Positions 10,847 through 20,520 are shown, numbered from the stretch's first letter. The stretch: 64,000 nt of DNA from Candidatus Wallbacteria bacterium (GCA_016190005.1 JACPRK010000105.1:1-64000); one strand, 5' to 3'. Numbers and translations: made by a program. The notes: generated from the letters alone by a model not told the origin.

Positions 10847-10880
10847 GCTTTCGACGGGGACCATCTAGTCATCGATGGGT

Positions 10881-10913
10881 CGAAGGCCCGGGCCGGAAAG
10901 GCTCGGGCCTTCG
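10881..10913. terminator. Strong bidirectional hairpin between convergent genes
   Basis: CGAAGGCCCGGGCC and GGCTCGGGCCTTCG form a 14-bp stem with one G-U pair and a GGAAA loop. It sits between the plus gene ending at 10846 and the minus gene ending at 10928. There is no long U tract, but position and strength suit a shared terminator. Confidence 0.7.
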
Positions 10914-10927
10914 CGCTCTTGCCGCGC

Positions 10928-11743
10928 CTACTTCGCGACACGGAACCCGACATTGAAGTAGTTGAACGTGGGAAAGCTCCGCGCGAAGTCTCGCCGCGAG
11001 GCCCGCACCAGAGACGGAGCGCTCGCCCAGCTGCCGCCGCGCAGCACGCGCAGGCTGCCCTTCGTCGGTCCCTTGGGGTCGCGAGCGGGGCCCGTCAGGT
11101 AGTAGTCGGGATCGAATCGGTCTGCCACCCACTCGGCCACGTTGCCGGCCATATCCAGGCAGCCCCACGGCGAGGCTCCATCCGGAAGCCGGCCGATCGG
11201 CGAGGCCCACTCGAAGCCGTCCGATCCCCTGGAGGTCCCCGCGCAGTTGGCGCGCCAGTCTCCCTCCCAGCCTGCGGGTTCGTTGCCCCACGGGTAGATC
11301 CGCCCGTCGTCGCCTCGCGCCGCGAACTCCCATTCGGCCTCGGTGGGCAATCGCAGCCCCGCCCAGTTGCAGTAGGCCTCGGCATCTTCGAAGGTGACGC
11401 CGAAGACGGGGTAGTCGTCACGGTCACACCAGTCGGGCCGAGCGGGTTGGGGGTGTCGCGCTTGCTTGCAGAACTGGATGTACTGCTCCCAGGTAACCTC
11501 GGTCAGCCCAATGTGGTAGGGCGAGAGCATCACCTCGTGCACGGGCTGCTCGTGCGGGGCTCCGCGCTCGTCGCCCATCTGGAACTTGCCGCCCGGGATG
11601 TAGACGAGCACACTCCCATCACGGGGATTTCGGAACTCCTCGCCCTGCCCATATGCCTTGGCGTACGAAGACGTGATGGGGGTCTGAGCCATTGCGGGCG
11701 CCGCGGCCAACCATGCCGCCAGCAGCAACGACACCGCTTGCAT
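10928..11743 (-). CDS. Secreted FGE-sulfatase (SUMF1-like) domain protein, non-catalytic type
   Basis: 271 aa with a signal peptide (MQAVSLLLAAWLAAAPAMA). The SUMF1/FGE fold is marked by IPGGKFQMGDERG, TEVTWEQYI, RLPTEAEWEFAARG, YPWGNEP, DMAGNVAEWV, RVLRGGSWAS and a C-terminal NVGFRVAK. In true formylglycine-generating enzymes a Cys pair lies near the RGGS segment; here it reads RGGSWASAPSLVRASRRDF with no Cys, so catalytic FGE activity is unlikely. The ATG overlaps the upstream kinase stop (TGATG), so the two are probably co-translated. Kinase/FGE-like pairs occur in several phyla with abundant Hanks kinases. Confidence 0.9.
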   Translation of the reverse strand: MQAVSLLLAAWLAAAPAMAQTPITSSYAKAYGQGEEFRNPRDGSVLVYIPGGKFQMGDERGAPHEQPVHEVMLSPYHIGLTEVTWEQYIQFCKQARHPQPARPDWCDRDDYPVFGVTFEDAEAYCNWAGLRLPTEAEWEFAARGDDGRIYPWGNEPAGWEGDWRANCAGTSRGSDGFEWASPIGRLPDGASPWGCLDMAGNVAEWVADRFDPDYYLTGPARDPKGPTKGSLRVLRGGSWASAPSLVRASRRDFARSFPTFNYFNVGFRVAK

Positions 11744-14700
11744 CAGAAGCCGCTTCCGACCGCGCGGATGGCGGCCACGCCGGCGCCAAAGGCTGCCGTC
11801 GACATGGCGAGCCCGCAAAGCGCCGCAGCCAAGCGCCAGCGCTCGCCCTTCGGGTCCTTTCGAGCCATCGCGAATCGGGTGACGCCCGCAAGCCACTTGC
11901 CCGCCAGATAGCCCGCGGCGGCCATCGCGACCCAGGCAGCGAGCCCGCGTTTCGTGAAGGGGTCGAGACCCGGTACAGGTACTCCGAAGAACGGCATCAG
12001 CTCGGGCAGCAGCAGAAATGCTCCGGGCACCAGGGTCGCCATCCCCCACCGCCAGATCGCTTCGTCCAGGTTCGAGCGCGCGTTCATCGCAACGCGGCGC
12101 ACCAGGGAGTGCGGGTCGGTGGCGGCGAAGACGCGCGCAACGGGAGTAAGGGCCAGACGGTGGTCGACGGCGTCTCGTTCCTTGGAGCGTTCCAGCCCCT
12201 GATCCAGGCGGATGACGAGCTCCTCGGCCCACCGGTGCTTTTGTTTACGCAGCCAGGCCACGAGCTCCAGGGCGCGATTCACCTGGTCGGCTTCGCCGAC
12301 CCGCGAAAGCACGAACTTCTCCAGCTCACGCGACTGGTTCGAAACGGAGTCCCGGAGCCAAGGAATCTCTTGCATCTTGTGAGTCTTTAAGAAGCCGCTG
12401 ATTGCCTCGCTCTGGGCTTGCAGCTCTTCTGCCTTCCCGTCCAGCGCCAGCTGCGTCAAATGTGCCTGGAGCGCGGCCAGGATGTCGGCCACCGCGGAGT
12501 GGAGCGGCACCAGTGGCACCAGCAGGAAGAACGTCCGCCGGTAGGCGTCGAATTCGCCGCGCTCCCGCAGGGCCGTGATCGCTTCGCGGGCAGCGGCCTG
12601 GAACTTCTCCTCTCGCGCAGCCTGGATCAGCGGGCCAACCTCAGGGTGGTCACCGATGCCCTTGGCATGGGCCGCCAGCTCCAGCAGCGGCTGCGCCCGG
12701 TCGTGCATCGGCCCTCGCAGCACTGACTGCAGTACGGCCCAGAGCTGCCTCACGAAGCCCTGGGCCAGCACTTGCCGTGGGCACCACGCCTGCAGCCGCA
12801 TCCAGGCAGCTATCGCCCGGGCAACTTCCTGCTGCTGCTCCTCGGTGAGCGACTGGTTGGACGCGGACGGATCGTAGTTCGTCAACCTCGCCGAGAACGT
12901 GCGGTCGAAGGCGGCGGCCAGCGCGGCCACTCGCGGGTCCTCGTCGAGCTTGGCCTCGGGCAGACCCAGCAGCGCCATCGCGTCCGAGAACTGCTCGGGC
13001 TGCTCCAGCATCGAGACGATGGTGTCGATGAAGCCGTCCTCGTAGCCGTCCAGCATGTTCGCGAAGAGCGGCGAAAGGTCGGGCCGGATGTGCGAGAGCT
13101 CCTCCTGCAGCCGGCGTCCCCAGTGGCAGCCTCCAGCGATGCGGCCCGACTTCAGTTCCCCGCCCAGCCTCTTGCGGAACGCGCGCAGGGTCGCGGGCAG
13201 CGAGGACAACTCGGGGCAGAGGCCAATGAGCGCCGACAGGTCCCGATAAATGTGATCGGGTTTGCCACCCGTGTCGCACTGCCTCTGCAACGCCGCCGCG
13301 CGCTCCTGCAAGGCAGAGCTCCGCAGGCCGGACAGGGTCTCGTTGGCACCGCGGATGGGCCAGGCGACGCCCATCAACGCGTCTACCAGGTGGTCCGACT
13401 TTTCGAACTGCGCCTTGCGCAGCAATCCCTGAATTCGCTCCAGCGCCAGCTTGAAGAGCGTCTGGCCTTCCTGTGCCAGCATCTCCAGATCCGCCATCTG
13501 CGCCAGCGCCCGTGCCAGTGTGCCCGACGGATCGTCTCCTTCCAACGCGGTCTGCACTTCCTCGAGCAGTGAACGGCGATGGGCCACCAGGACCGCGGCC
13601 CAGCGAGTCTTCCACTGTCCCGAGGCGTCCAGCGCCACCAGCTCGGAGAAGGGCCGTCGCAAGTCCCGGAACTTCGCTGTCGCTCCAGTCGACAGCAGCC
13701 GCTGCGCCAGCGCGAGCGCCGCTTGCTGACATGGGTCCCGCCACTCGGGCGGCCCGTCCGCTCCCATCGCCTCCTGCGCCAGCGACAGCGCCTCCCCGGG
13801 GTCCGTGTCCCAGAGCGCCGGGTTTGTCATCAGCGGAACGGCTCGCCCCCGGATCATCTCCAGCAGCCGCGGTTCGCAGGTGGCGAAGCCGCCCTCGGGC
13901 ACGGCATCGACCGAGGCCTCCTCTCCCTCGAGCTCGCAGATGGCGTGGCCGAGCCAGGAGAAGTCGAGAGTCAGCTCGTCGTCCATCGAGGCCGACTCGC
14001 CCACCACGGTGGTCGACTCCAGCATCGTCTTGGCCCTCGGTGCCAGCTCCGGCCACGGGAAGGGCGATGGCAGGTCGGAGGCTGAAAGCACTCCGCCGTT
14101 CAGTCGCATCAATCTCTGGGTCGGGGCTCCTGCCAGATCCTCCTCCGTGACGTCGGCCTGCACAGGCGGCGGCTTGACGAACGCCCGCTCTTCGTGACGC
14201 TCCAGCCTGGCCACGATGAGCAGGTATCCTGCGCGGTCGCCCATCCCAGAGCATTCGGCGCACTCGGATTCGCCGGCGCCCTTGCAGACGTCGCAGAGCG
14301 GCGCGTCCTCGCCCTGACACTCCACGCAGGGGGCCTTGCCTCGACCCCGGCAGTTGAGGCACTTGACCTGCCGATCCGTGGAGGGAATCCGGAACTCGAA
14401 GAGTGGCTTCTGCTGATTGGGCCGCTCGATCGGGTAGACCGGGTCCCACGGGTCGATCTCGCCTGGCGAGTCGAAAACGGGCTTGGGAAAGCGCTGATTG
14501 CGGTAGGGTTCGAAGCGTTCGACGACCTCGCGCTTCTCGAAGCTCAGGGCGCGGCAGAGGAGAAACGCCGGGTGGCGGAAGGCGCTATCGATCTCGAGCT
14601 CCCCTGCGATTCGCTGTGCCAGCCGCGGCATCCCGGGTAGGGCCTGCGCGGCGATCGAACCGAGCAGCCGGCTCCCGCCCGGAAGGTGCCACTCCACCGA

Positions 14701-15702
14701 GGGCTGCGGCGTCAGCTCCGGATGGAGCTCGAGCACGACCGGGCGCGTCGCCGCTGCGTGGGCGCGACGCTTGCTCCCCGTGAACTGGGCGGTCTGCCGG
14801 CCGTCGCCCATATCGCGCCTGCCGGACAGCGTCGGCACCTTCTGGTTGCCCCGCGGACCCTGAGTTGCCGCCAGCGCCTCCTGGAGAGCCGCGCGCATCT
14901 GCTCGGCGGTCTCCCAGCGATCGTCGGGGCTCTTCGACAGGGCCTTGCCGAGAAAGTCGCGAAACGGGGGCGGCAGGTGGTCGGGGATGTCCGGGGCCTC
15001 CATCACATGGCCGCGCATGATCTCCACCGGCGTGCCGACGAATGGCCTGCGGCCGACGAGCATTTCGTAGGCCATGACGCCGGCAGCGTAGAGGTCGACG
15101 CGGTGATCGTGGCGGCGGCCGAACTGCTCCGGGGCCATGTAGGCGGGTGTGCCCTTGATAACGTCTTCGGAGGTCGTGGTCGCCGCGCGCGCCGACCGCG
15201 CGATGCCGAAGTCGGTGATCTTGAGCGTCCCGTCCGCGCGCGAGAGGATGTTCTCGGGCTTGAGGTCGCGGTGGACGACCTTGTGCGCGTGCGCGTGGGC
15301 CAGCCCCGCCATGACGTGATCCAGAAGCCGGACGGCGTCCTCGGGGGGGAGCGCGACTCCTTCCATGAGCAGCTTGTCCAGCGGCTTGCCATCGACGAAC
15401 TCGAGCACCAGCAACAGACCCTGCGCGGGCGGCGCCAGGGTGAGACTTGTGAGAAAGGTCACGATGTTGGGGTGGGGAGGCATCGCCGCCAGCGCCTGGG
15501 CTTCTCGCAGGATGGACGCCGGGTCGCCTTCGACCACCCACTTGACCGCCACGTCTCTGAGGCGCTCGCCGCCGAGCATCTCTTCGGCTCGGTAGACGAA
15601 GGCGAAGCTGCCGGCGCCCAGGAACTGCTTGAGCACGTAGCGGCCCTGCTGCAGGGACTTGCCTACGAGGGCCTTTGGATTGAAGCTACGTTTCGCCAGC
15701 AT
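11743..15702 (-). CDS. Giant Ser/Thr protein kinase with DnaJ-type zinc module and C-terminal membrane segments
   Basis: Predicted 1319-aa kinase. The ATG at 15702 is chosen over the track's GTG at 15726 because GGAG sits 5 bp upstream. The kinase domain (~20-280) has GAGSFAFVY, HRDLKPEN, DFG and MAPEQFG. Around 445-490 are four CxxCxGxG-type repeats (CLNCRGRG, CVECQGED, CDVCKGAG, CAECSGMG), as in the DnaJ zinc-binding domain. Residues ~560-1170 are long helical repeats without a recognised family. Two hydrophobic segments near 1230-1310 suggest membrane anchoring. It overlaps the downstream FGE-like gene. Confidence 0.9.
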   Translation of the reverse strand: MLAKRSFNPKALVGKSLQQGRYVLKQFLGAGSFAFVYRAEEMLGGERLRDVAVKWVVEGDPASILREAQALAAMPPHPNIVTFLTSLTLAPPAQGLLLVLEFVDGKPLDKLLMEGVALPPEDAVRLLDHVMAGLAHAHAHKVVHRDLKPENILSRADGTLKITDFGIARSARAATTTSEDVIKGTPAYMAPEQFGRRHDHRVDLYAAGVMAYEMLVGRRPFVGTPVEIMRGHVMEAPDIPDHLPPPFRDFLGKALSKSPDDRWETAEQMRAALQEALAATQGPRGNQKVPTLSGRRDMGDGRQTAQFTGSKRRAHAAATRPVVLELHPELTPQPSVEWHLPGGSRLLGSIAAQALPGMPRLAQRIAGELEIDSAFRHPAFLLCRALSFEKREVVERFEPYRNQRFPKPVFDSPGEIDPWDPVYPIERPNQQKPLFEFRIPSTDRQVKCLNCRGRGKAPCVECQGEDAPLCDVCKGAGESECAECSGMGDRAGYLLIVARLERHEERAFVKPPPVQADVTEEDLAGAPTQRLMRLNGGVLSASDLPSPFPWPELAPRAKTMLESTTVVGESASMDDELTLDFSWLGHAICELEGEEASVDAVPEGGFATCEPRLLEMIRGRAVPLMTNPALWDTDPGEALSLAQEAMGADGPPEWRDPCQQAALALAQRLLSTGATAKFRDLRRPFSELVALDASGQWKTRWAAVLVAHRRSLLEEVQTALEGDDPSGTLARALAQMADLEMLAQEGQTLFKLALERIQGLLRKAQFEKSDHLVDALMGVAWPIRGANETLSGLRSSALQERAAALQRQCDTGGKPDHIYRDLSALIGLCPELSSLPATLRAFRKRLGGELKSGRIAGGCHWGRRLQEELSHIRPDLSPLFANMLDGYEDGFIDTIVSMLEQPEQFSDAMALLGLPEAKLDEDPRVAALAAAFDRTFSARLTNYDPSASNQSLTEEQQQEVARAIAAWMRLQAWCPRQVLAQGFVRQLWAVLQSVLRGPMHDRAQPLLELAAHAKGIGDHPEVGPLIQAAREEKFQAAAREAITALRERGEFDAYRRTFFLLVPLVPLHSAVADILAALQAHLTQLALDGKAEELQAQSEAISGFLKTHKMQEIPWLRDSVSNQSRELEKFVLSRVGEADQVNRALELVAWLRKQKHRWAEELVIRLDQGLERSKERDAVDHRLALTPVARVFAATDPHSLVRRVAMNARSNLDEAIWRWGMATLVPGAFLLLPELMPFFGVPVPGLDPFTKRGLAAWVAMAAAGYLAGKWLAGVTRFAMARKDPKGERWRLAAALCGLAMSTAAFGAGVAAIRAVGSGF

Positions 15703-15925
15703 CGCCGCTCCGCGAGGTCTCCTCACGTGCCACCGGTTTGGAGCGCCTCCGGGAACCGCCTGCCCGGGATGCCCCCCGCGGCCGTTGGACTATACCCCGA
15801 GCAGGGGAGGGGACGCCAGGGGCAGCCGTTGAATGCATGCAATTCCCGGGCGCATTCAAGTCTCGCCTGCAGTTTTCCGAAAGGCTGATCTGGTGAGGTA
15901 GGCCGCTTCGCACAGTGTCTCCGTC

Positions 15926-18310
15926 ATGACGAGCGTACGCCCCAGGGACCCTTCGGTGCCGTTCCAGGGCACCGTTCTGCTCCTGAGTAGCCGCGACAGT
16001 GCTGCCCGGAAGGGGGTAGAAGCGGTCTTCGAGCGAACCACCGCCCTGCGCCTCCAGACCGCCGTCGTCGGCCCGGAGGACCTGGGCCCAGCGCGATTGG
16101 CGGAGCTGGCGGCGCGCGTGGCCGAGGCCAACCCGTGTGTCCTGCTGGTGGACGGCTCTCAGGCGGCGACCATCGTCGCCAGCTGGGGGCCCTACTACCC
16201 GCCGCCGACGCCGCGCTGTCTGAGGCTGGCCGCCACCGGGGAGAGCCCTCCGATCCTGGAAGACGGCAGCGAGCTCGAAGCCTGGATGCACTCGGGCGTC
16301 TGGCGCGGCGAAGCGTGGGCTTCGCGCCTGGGCGTCAGGGATGGCCGCGCAGTCGAGGGAGCTGCGGCGCTGCTGGCCACTCTCTCGAAGCTTGCGGCAG
16401 CCCCGGTGGAGCTGCTTCTGGGCTACGCCAAGGCCTGGCCAGGAAGCGACACGATGGGCAGCCTTGCTCTGCGGCTGGGAGAGACTGTCTGGGCCTACGA
16501 TCGATTGGCCCGGCCGGGGCCGGATGCGGGGCTCTTCACGCCCGTGTCGCTGATCGATCATCTCTACGGAACGCAATCGCCGCTGGCTCGCGTGGAGGTT
16601 ACCGAGACGGTTGGCGCCTGCTACGGCCGAAACGTTCTGGGTCTGCGCCTCTTCGGCGAATCGAGGCTGGCGCTCGAGGCGATGACCGAGGAGATTGGCA
16701 AGGTCAATCTGCAGTGGCGGGAGGGCCGCCTGACCGTCGGACGCATCCTCGGGAACGTGTCGGCCCTACTGAATCGGGCATTTCTCTCGGCTGGCTGGGG
16801 CGTTTCTCCCTGGTGGGCTCGCGGGCCGCTCGATCTGTTCCTGGCGCTCCTGGGCCTGGCCGAGTCGAGTCGCCGTGCGCACGTGCTCGTCCACTACCGC
16901 CGGGTGCCGGCTTCGCAGTCGTGCCACCGGCAGGACGTGTTTCCGTGGCGCATGTGGCGGCCGTGGAGCTCGGAGTCAGTGAGGCGCAGGCTCGAGACGA
17001 AGGCCTCGATTCGCGTGGAGGCGACCGAGGGGAAGTCGAAGCTCGAGCTGGACGTGCGGGGCTACGACTGGTCCGAGGCGATTGCAGGGCGCGGCCGCGT
17101 GCCGATCGCCCCCGGGCCGGCCAGGGCCAGCGAGCAGGTCGTCCGCCTCAGTGCTCGGCAGGTCACGCACCGTGAGCCCGAGTTCCCGGCCCTCTTCGAA
17201 GACGTCACCCGGAAGCTGCTGGCGGTCACCGGCGGGCAACCGGACCGTCATCAGGCGCTCCTGCTCGCTGGTTCCGGGTCGGCAGCCGTCGAAGCCTCGG
17301 TGGAGGCAATGGCTCGTTTGGGTCGATTGATCGTCGTGTCCAACGGCGAGTACGGCGATCGCCTGGCCGAGCTGGCGACGACGCACGCGCCCGGCTCCGC
17401 CCGGGTGATCGAGTTTCCCGCCGGCAGCCGCATCGACGGCTCCGCCGTCCGAAGGGCATTGAAGTCTCAAAAGAGCGCTTCGGTATTCTTGGCCGCCGTC
17501 CACCACGAGAGCGCGACGGGGATGCTCAACGACGCCGCCGAGCTCGCGGCGCTCTGCAGGGAAGCGGGCGCAGCGCTCTTCCTCGACGCGGTCGGCAGCT
17601 TGGGTGCCCACGAGCTGGACCTCTGCCGCGGCTCGGTAACGCTCGTCGCCGGCGCCCCTCACATGGCCCTCGGCGGCCTCCCGGGAATCGGGTTCGTCGT
17701 CGGCGAGCGGCAGCTCTTCCGTCGCCTGCAACAGACCCCGCCGCGCGTCCGAAGCCTCGACCTGGCCGCGCACTACAAGTGGGCCGTCGAGCGCGGGCAG
17801 ATGCCGGCCACGCCTCCCCTGGGCGCGATGCTAGCGCTATCCGCGGCGCTGGCCGAACTGCTCGCCAGAGGTCTCGACGCCGCGCGGACCCAGCTGGCCC
17901 GGCGCGCCGCGTCGCTCAGGCGCGGCTTGATGAGCGCGGGCTTCCAGTTCCCCATCGAGCTCGACTGGATGTCCAACGTCGTCACGCCCATCCTGGTTCC
18001 CCAGCCCGTGGCCGCCGCCGATCTGCACGAGGCCCTCATGGCGCACGGCTTCGTCACCGAACGACACGGGCCGCCGCACGCCGCCGATGGCCTGCTGCTC
18101 GGCCACGCAGGGGAACTTCGCTCCGACGACCTCGAGCGATTCGTGCGCGTCGCCGAGCAGGAGCTCCGCCGTTTGCACGCGCTGGCAGTGCGCGCAGCGG
18201 CCAAGGTCCCCGTCGCTACGCGGGCCATGCAGCCCGGGCCGCGAGCCGGCCGCATCTCACGCTCTGCGCCTGGCCTGTCGGTCGGAACATTTGCAGGCTC
18301 CGGCAAGTAG
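15926..18310 (+). CDS. PhnW-like class V aminotransferase domain lacking the PLP lysine, fused to an unknown N-terminal domain
   Basis: 794 aa. Residues ~400-760 follow 2-aminoethylphosphonate:pyruvate transaminase (PhnW) closely: LLLAGSGSAAVEA, VVSNGEYGDRL, AVHHESATGMLND, LFLDAVGSLGA, GLPGIGFVVGE, RSLDLAAHYKW and LLGHAGEL. At the Schiff-base position PhnW has SANKC; here the segment is VAGAPHMALGGLPG with Met580 aligned to the catalytic Lys and no Lys nearby. The PLP-pyridine Asp (LFLDA) is kept. Residues 1-395 match no domain I know. It is probably a pseudoenzyme or has changed chemistry. It is divergent from the giant kinase; the 200-bp gap between them holds a TTGAATGC/GCATTCAA dyad at 15829-15859. 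Confidence 0.82.
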   Translation: MTSVRPRDPSVPFQGTVLLLSSRDSAARKGVEAVFERTTALRLQTAVVGPEDLGPARLAELAARVAEANPCVLLVDGSQAATIVASWGPYYPPPTPRCLRLAATGESPPILEDGSELEAWMHSGVWRGEAWASRLGVRDGRAVEGAAALLATLSKLAAAPVELLLGYAKAWPGSDTMGSLALRLGETVWAYDRLARPGPDAGLFTPVSLIDHLYGTQSPLARVEVTETVGACYGRNVLGLRLFGESRLALEAMTEEIGKVNLQWREGRLTVGRILGNVSALLNRAFLSAGWGVSPWWARGPLDLFLALLGLAESSRRAHVLVHYRRVPASQSCHRQDVFPWRMWRPWSSESVRRRLETKASIRVEATEGKSKLELDVRGYDWSEAIAGRGRVPIAPGPARASEQVVRLSARQVTHREPEFPALFEDVTRKLLAVTGGQPDRHQALLLAGSGSAAVEASVEAMARLGRLIVVSNGEYGDRLAELATTHAPGSARVIEFPAGSRIDGSAVRRALKSQKSASVFLAAVHHESATGMLNDAAELAALCREAGAALFLDAVGSLGAHELDLCRGSVTLVAGAPHMALGGLPGIGFVVGERQLFRRLQQTPPRVRSLDLAAHYKWAVERGQMPATPPLGAMLALSAALAELLARGLDAARTQLARRAASLRRGLMSAGFQFPIELDWMSNVVTPILVPQPVAAADLHEALMAHGFVTERHGPPHAADGLLLGHAGELRSDDLERFVRVAEQELRRLHALAVRAAAKVPVATRAMQPGPRAGRISRSAPGLSVGTFAGSGK

Positions 18311-18396
18311 TGGGGCATGATCGGGCCCGCCGCGCGATCGGCATTTCCAGCCATCGCTTCCGGACCGGGCCATCCCCCCGGCTTGCCCCCTGCTCC

Positions 18397-20520
18397 ATGA
18401 GTGCCCCCACCTTCGCCCCAGAGAGTTCTGCGCGCGCGTCCCGGCTCGGCTTGGCGGCTCTCGTCGCGCTCCTGCTTGCGGTCGCATGCCCGGCCCAGGT
18501 CACCGCCGAAGGCTTCCTTCGCGATGCGATGGCCCCCTGGACCCAGATGGGTCGCGCCCTCCGCGAGGCGGGCGTCTATCACAAACGCCCCGTGATCCAG
18601 GCTGAGCTCGCCGCTGCCGGCGTCGAGATGGCGACGCTCGGCGGCCTCCGGACCAAGCCGCCCTCCGACCTTCTCAACGAGATTCTGGCCACGGCCGGCG
18701 TGCCGGCTGCCAAGCGTACGGCCCTCGTCGCCAAGTACGGCGGACCGGCCATCCACCGCCCGCTGCTCCTCACGTTCGGCGGCGAGCGGATCAACATCAA
18801 CGAGCCCTACCAGCTCGAGCGCCGGCTGACCGAGGCGCAGGTCTCCCCCGAGGCACGCCACGCCCTCATCGCCGAGCGCTCGCGCGGGGAGTTCAAGGAC
18901 CTGGCCGACTTCGAGGCTCGCCTCTCCAAGCAGTCCTCTCTCGACGGCGAAGTGGCCAAGACGGTCGCACGGGTCGTCGACGCCTCTCCGGCCGCCACCA
19001 CAGGCACCTCCCAGGCCCAGAACCCTGCCGGCCAATCGAAGGCGACAGCGCCCTCGGACGCTACTGCGGCCGGTGCCGCGCCCAAGGCGCCCGACGCCGC
19101 CCCCGCCAAGACGTCGACACCGCGCGGCGGGCCCGCCGGCCCGACGATGGGCGCCGGTTCCGCCGTCGTCGCCAAGCTGCCGGTGCGGCTCCGCGATTTC
19201 CTGACCCACCAGCCGAACGGCCGCAGCCTGCTTCCCAACGCCGCGCAGAAGTATTTCGCCAGCCCGATGCAGTCCCTGCTGACCCTGATGGTCTTCCAGG
19301 CGGCGATGCAGTACCGGGCCACCGGCCGCATCGACGTCGGAAAGGCGGTCGCCGCGACTCTGGATTCGCCCCAGGTCTGGGCGGGTCTCATCGCCGCCGG
19401 CGCCACGGCGCACATGGTCAACTCGCTCCGGGCGACGTTGGCCAAGGACACTGGCATGCGGGCGCTCTTCGGGCGCATGCTCGGGGGCTTGCCCGGCAGC
19501 ATAGCGGCCTTCGCCGCATGGGAGATCGGAGCAGGCTACATCTCCGCCGCCACCAAGGGAGTCCAGGTCCCGGGCAAGGAGAAGGGCGAAGAGGTCACCT
19601 TCAGCGACATGTTCCGCCATCCGGGCGTCGGCGCCGAGGTGCTCGGAAACCTCGGCAAGATCGCCATCAACCCGATGGCCCAGGCGCAGATCCTGGGGCG
19701 GGTGCTAAAGGACCGCATCCTGACGGCGGAGTTTTTCTTCACGGCTGCGGGCATGTGGGCCGGAACCAAGGTCGGCGCCTTCGCAGGCGTGAAGGTGGGG
19801 GCCTGGGCCGGTGCGGCCTTCGGTCCCGTCGGCATCGGCATCGGGGCGACTGCCGGCGGAATCCTGGGCGGCATTGCAGGTGGCGTGATCGGCGGCTTCG
19901 GCGGGGCGTGGGCCGGCTCGGCCGTGGACACCTGGATGGCCAGACGCGCCTACTCGAAGGCCAAGGAAGCGATCGAGAAGGCCGACGCGGACCCGGCGAA
20001 GCGCCGCGAGCTCGGCGCCAAGGGCATGGCACAGGCGCTCGATGCCTTCGACGAGGCCCGCCAGAAGCTGGTTGACAAGCTCACGACCGACTTTGCAGGC
20101 AAGGCTAAGCGATATCTGTCGGAGAAGGACCTCCCCAAGGCGCCGCCCGGCAAAGAGCCCTCCGAGGAGGAGGTCGCCCGCCGCAACCAGGGGATCATGT
20201 CGCGCCATCGTGAGGTCGAAGCCTCCCGCGTGGCCATTCTCGACCTCTTCCGCGAGGAGCTCGAGCTCCTGGCCAAGCTGATCGAGGGCGCCCGGAAACG
20301 TGGCGAGGACCCCGCGCCGCTCATCGAACGGGAGAATCGCGTCGTCATGGAAATGACTCTCTTCCTCGTGGGTACGTCGCAAGCCATCGGCGAGCTCAAG
20401 GAGCCGATGCCTGGCGACGCGATCGGTGTCTGGGGCGACGGACTCGATGCGCCGCGGCCCGAGGGTGCGCCAAGCTTCCAGGGTCTGGCCGCTCCCGCCG
20501 AGCCGGCCCCTGCGCACTGA
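18397..20520 (+). CDS. Secreted/membrane glycine-zipper protein of unknown function
   Basis: 707 aa from the ATG at 18397; the longer track ORF starts inside the upstream gene and is rejected. A signal peptide spans ~17-38 (LAALVALLLAVACPA). Pro/Ala/Thr-rich sequence (~195-245) precedes a more ordered middle. Residues ~445-510 form a long Gly/Ala zipper (GAFAGVKVGAWAG, GGILGGIAGGVIGGFGG) typical of glycine-zipper membrane segments. A charged helical C-terminus follows. No catalytic motif recognised. It converges with the small pilin gene, 15 bp apart. Confidence 0.75.
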   Translation: MSAPTFAPESSARASRLGLAALVALLLAVACPAQVTAEGFLRDAMAPWTQMGRALREAGVYHKRPVIQAELAAAGVEMATLGGLRTKPPSDLLNEILATAGVPAAKRTALVAKYGGPAIHRPLLLTFGGERININEPYQLERRLTEAQVSPEARHALIAERSRGEFKDLADFEARLSKQSSLDGEVAKTVARVVDASPAATTGTSQAQNPAGQSKATAPSDATAAGAAPKAPDAAPAKTSTPRGGPAGPTMGAGSAVVAKLPVRLRDFLTHQPNGRSLLPNAAQKYFASPMQSLLTLMVFQAAMQYRATGRIDVGKAVAATLDSPQVWAGLIAAGATAHMVNSLRATLAKDTGMRALFGRMLGGLPGSIAAFAAWEIGAGYISAATKGVQVPGKEKGEEVTFSDMFRHPGVGAEVLGNLGKIAINPMAQAQILGRVLKDRILTAEFFFTAAGMWAGTKVGAFAGVKVGAWAGAAFGPVGIGIGATAGGILGGIAGGVIGGFGGAWAGSAVDTWMARRAYSKAKEAIEKADADPAKRRELGAKGMAQALDAFDEARQKLVDKLTTDFAGKAKRYLSEKDLPKAPPGKEPSEEEVARRNQGIMSRHREVEASRVAILDLFREELELLAKLIEGARKRGEDPAPLIERENRVVMEMTLFLVGTSQAIGELKEPMPGDAIGVWGDGLDAPRPEGAPSFQGLAAPAEPAPAH

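Noticed and set aside
10928-12232. 434-aa version of the FGE-like gene given by the ORF track
   Set aside because: The first 163 codons lie inside the giant kinase in another frame; the signal peptide begins at 11743, overlapping the kinase stop.
17773-19620. 615-aa minus-strand frame across two plus genes
   Set aside because: Low-complexity Gly/Arg translation with no domain; it spans the intergenic gap between two supported genes.
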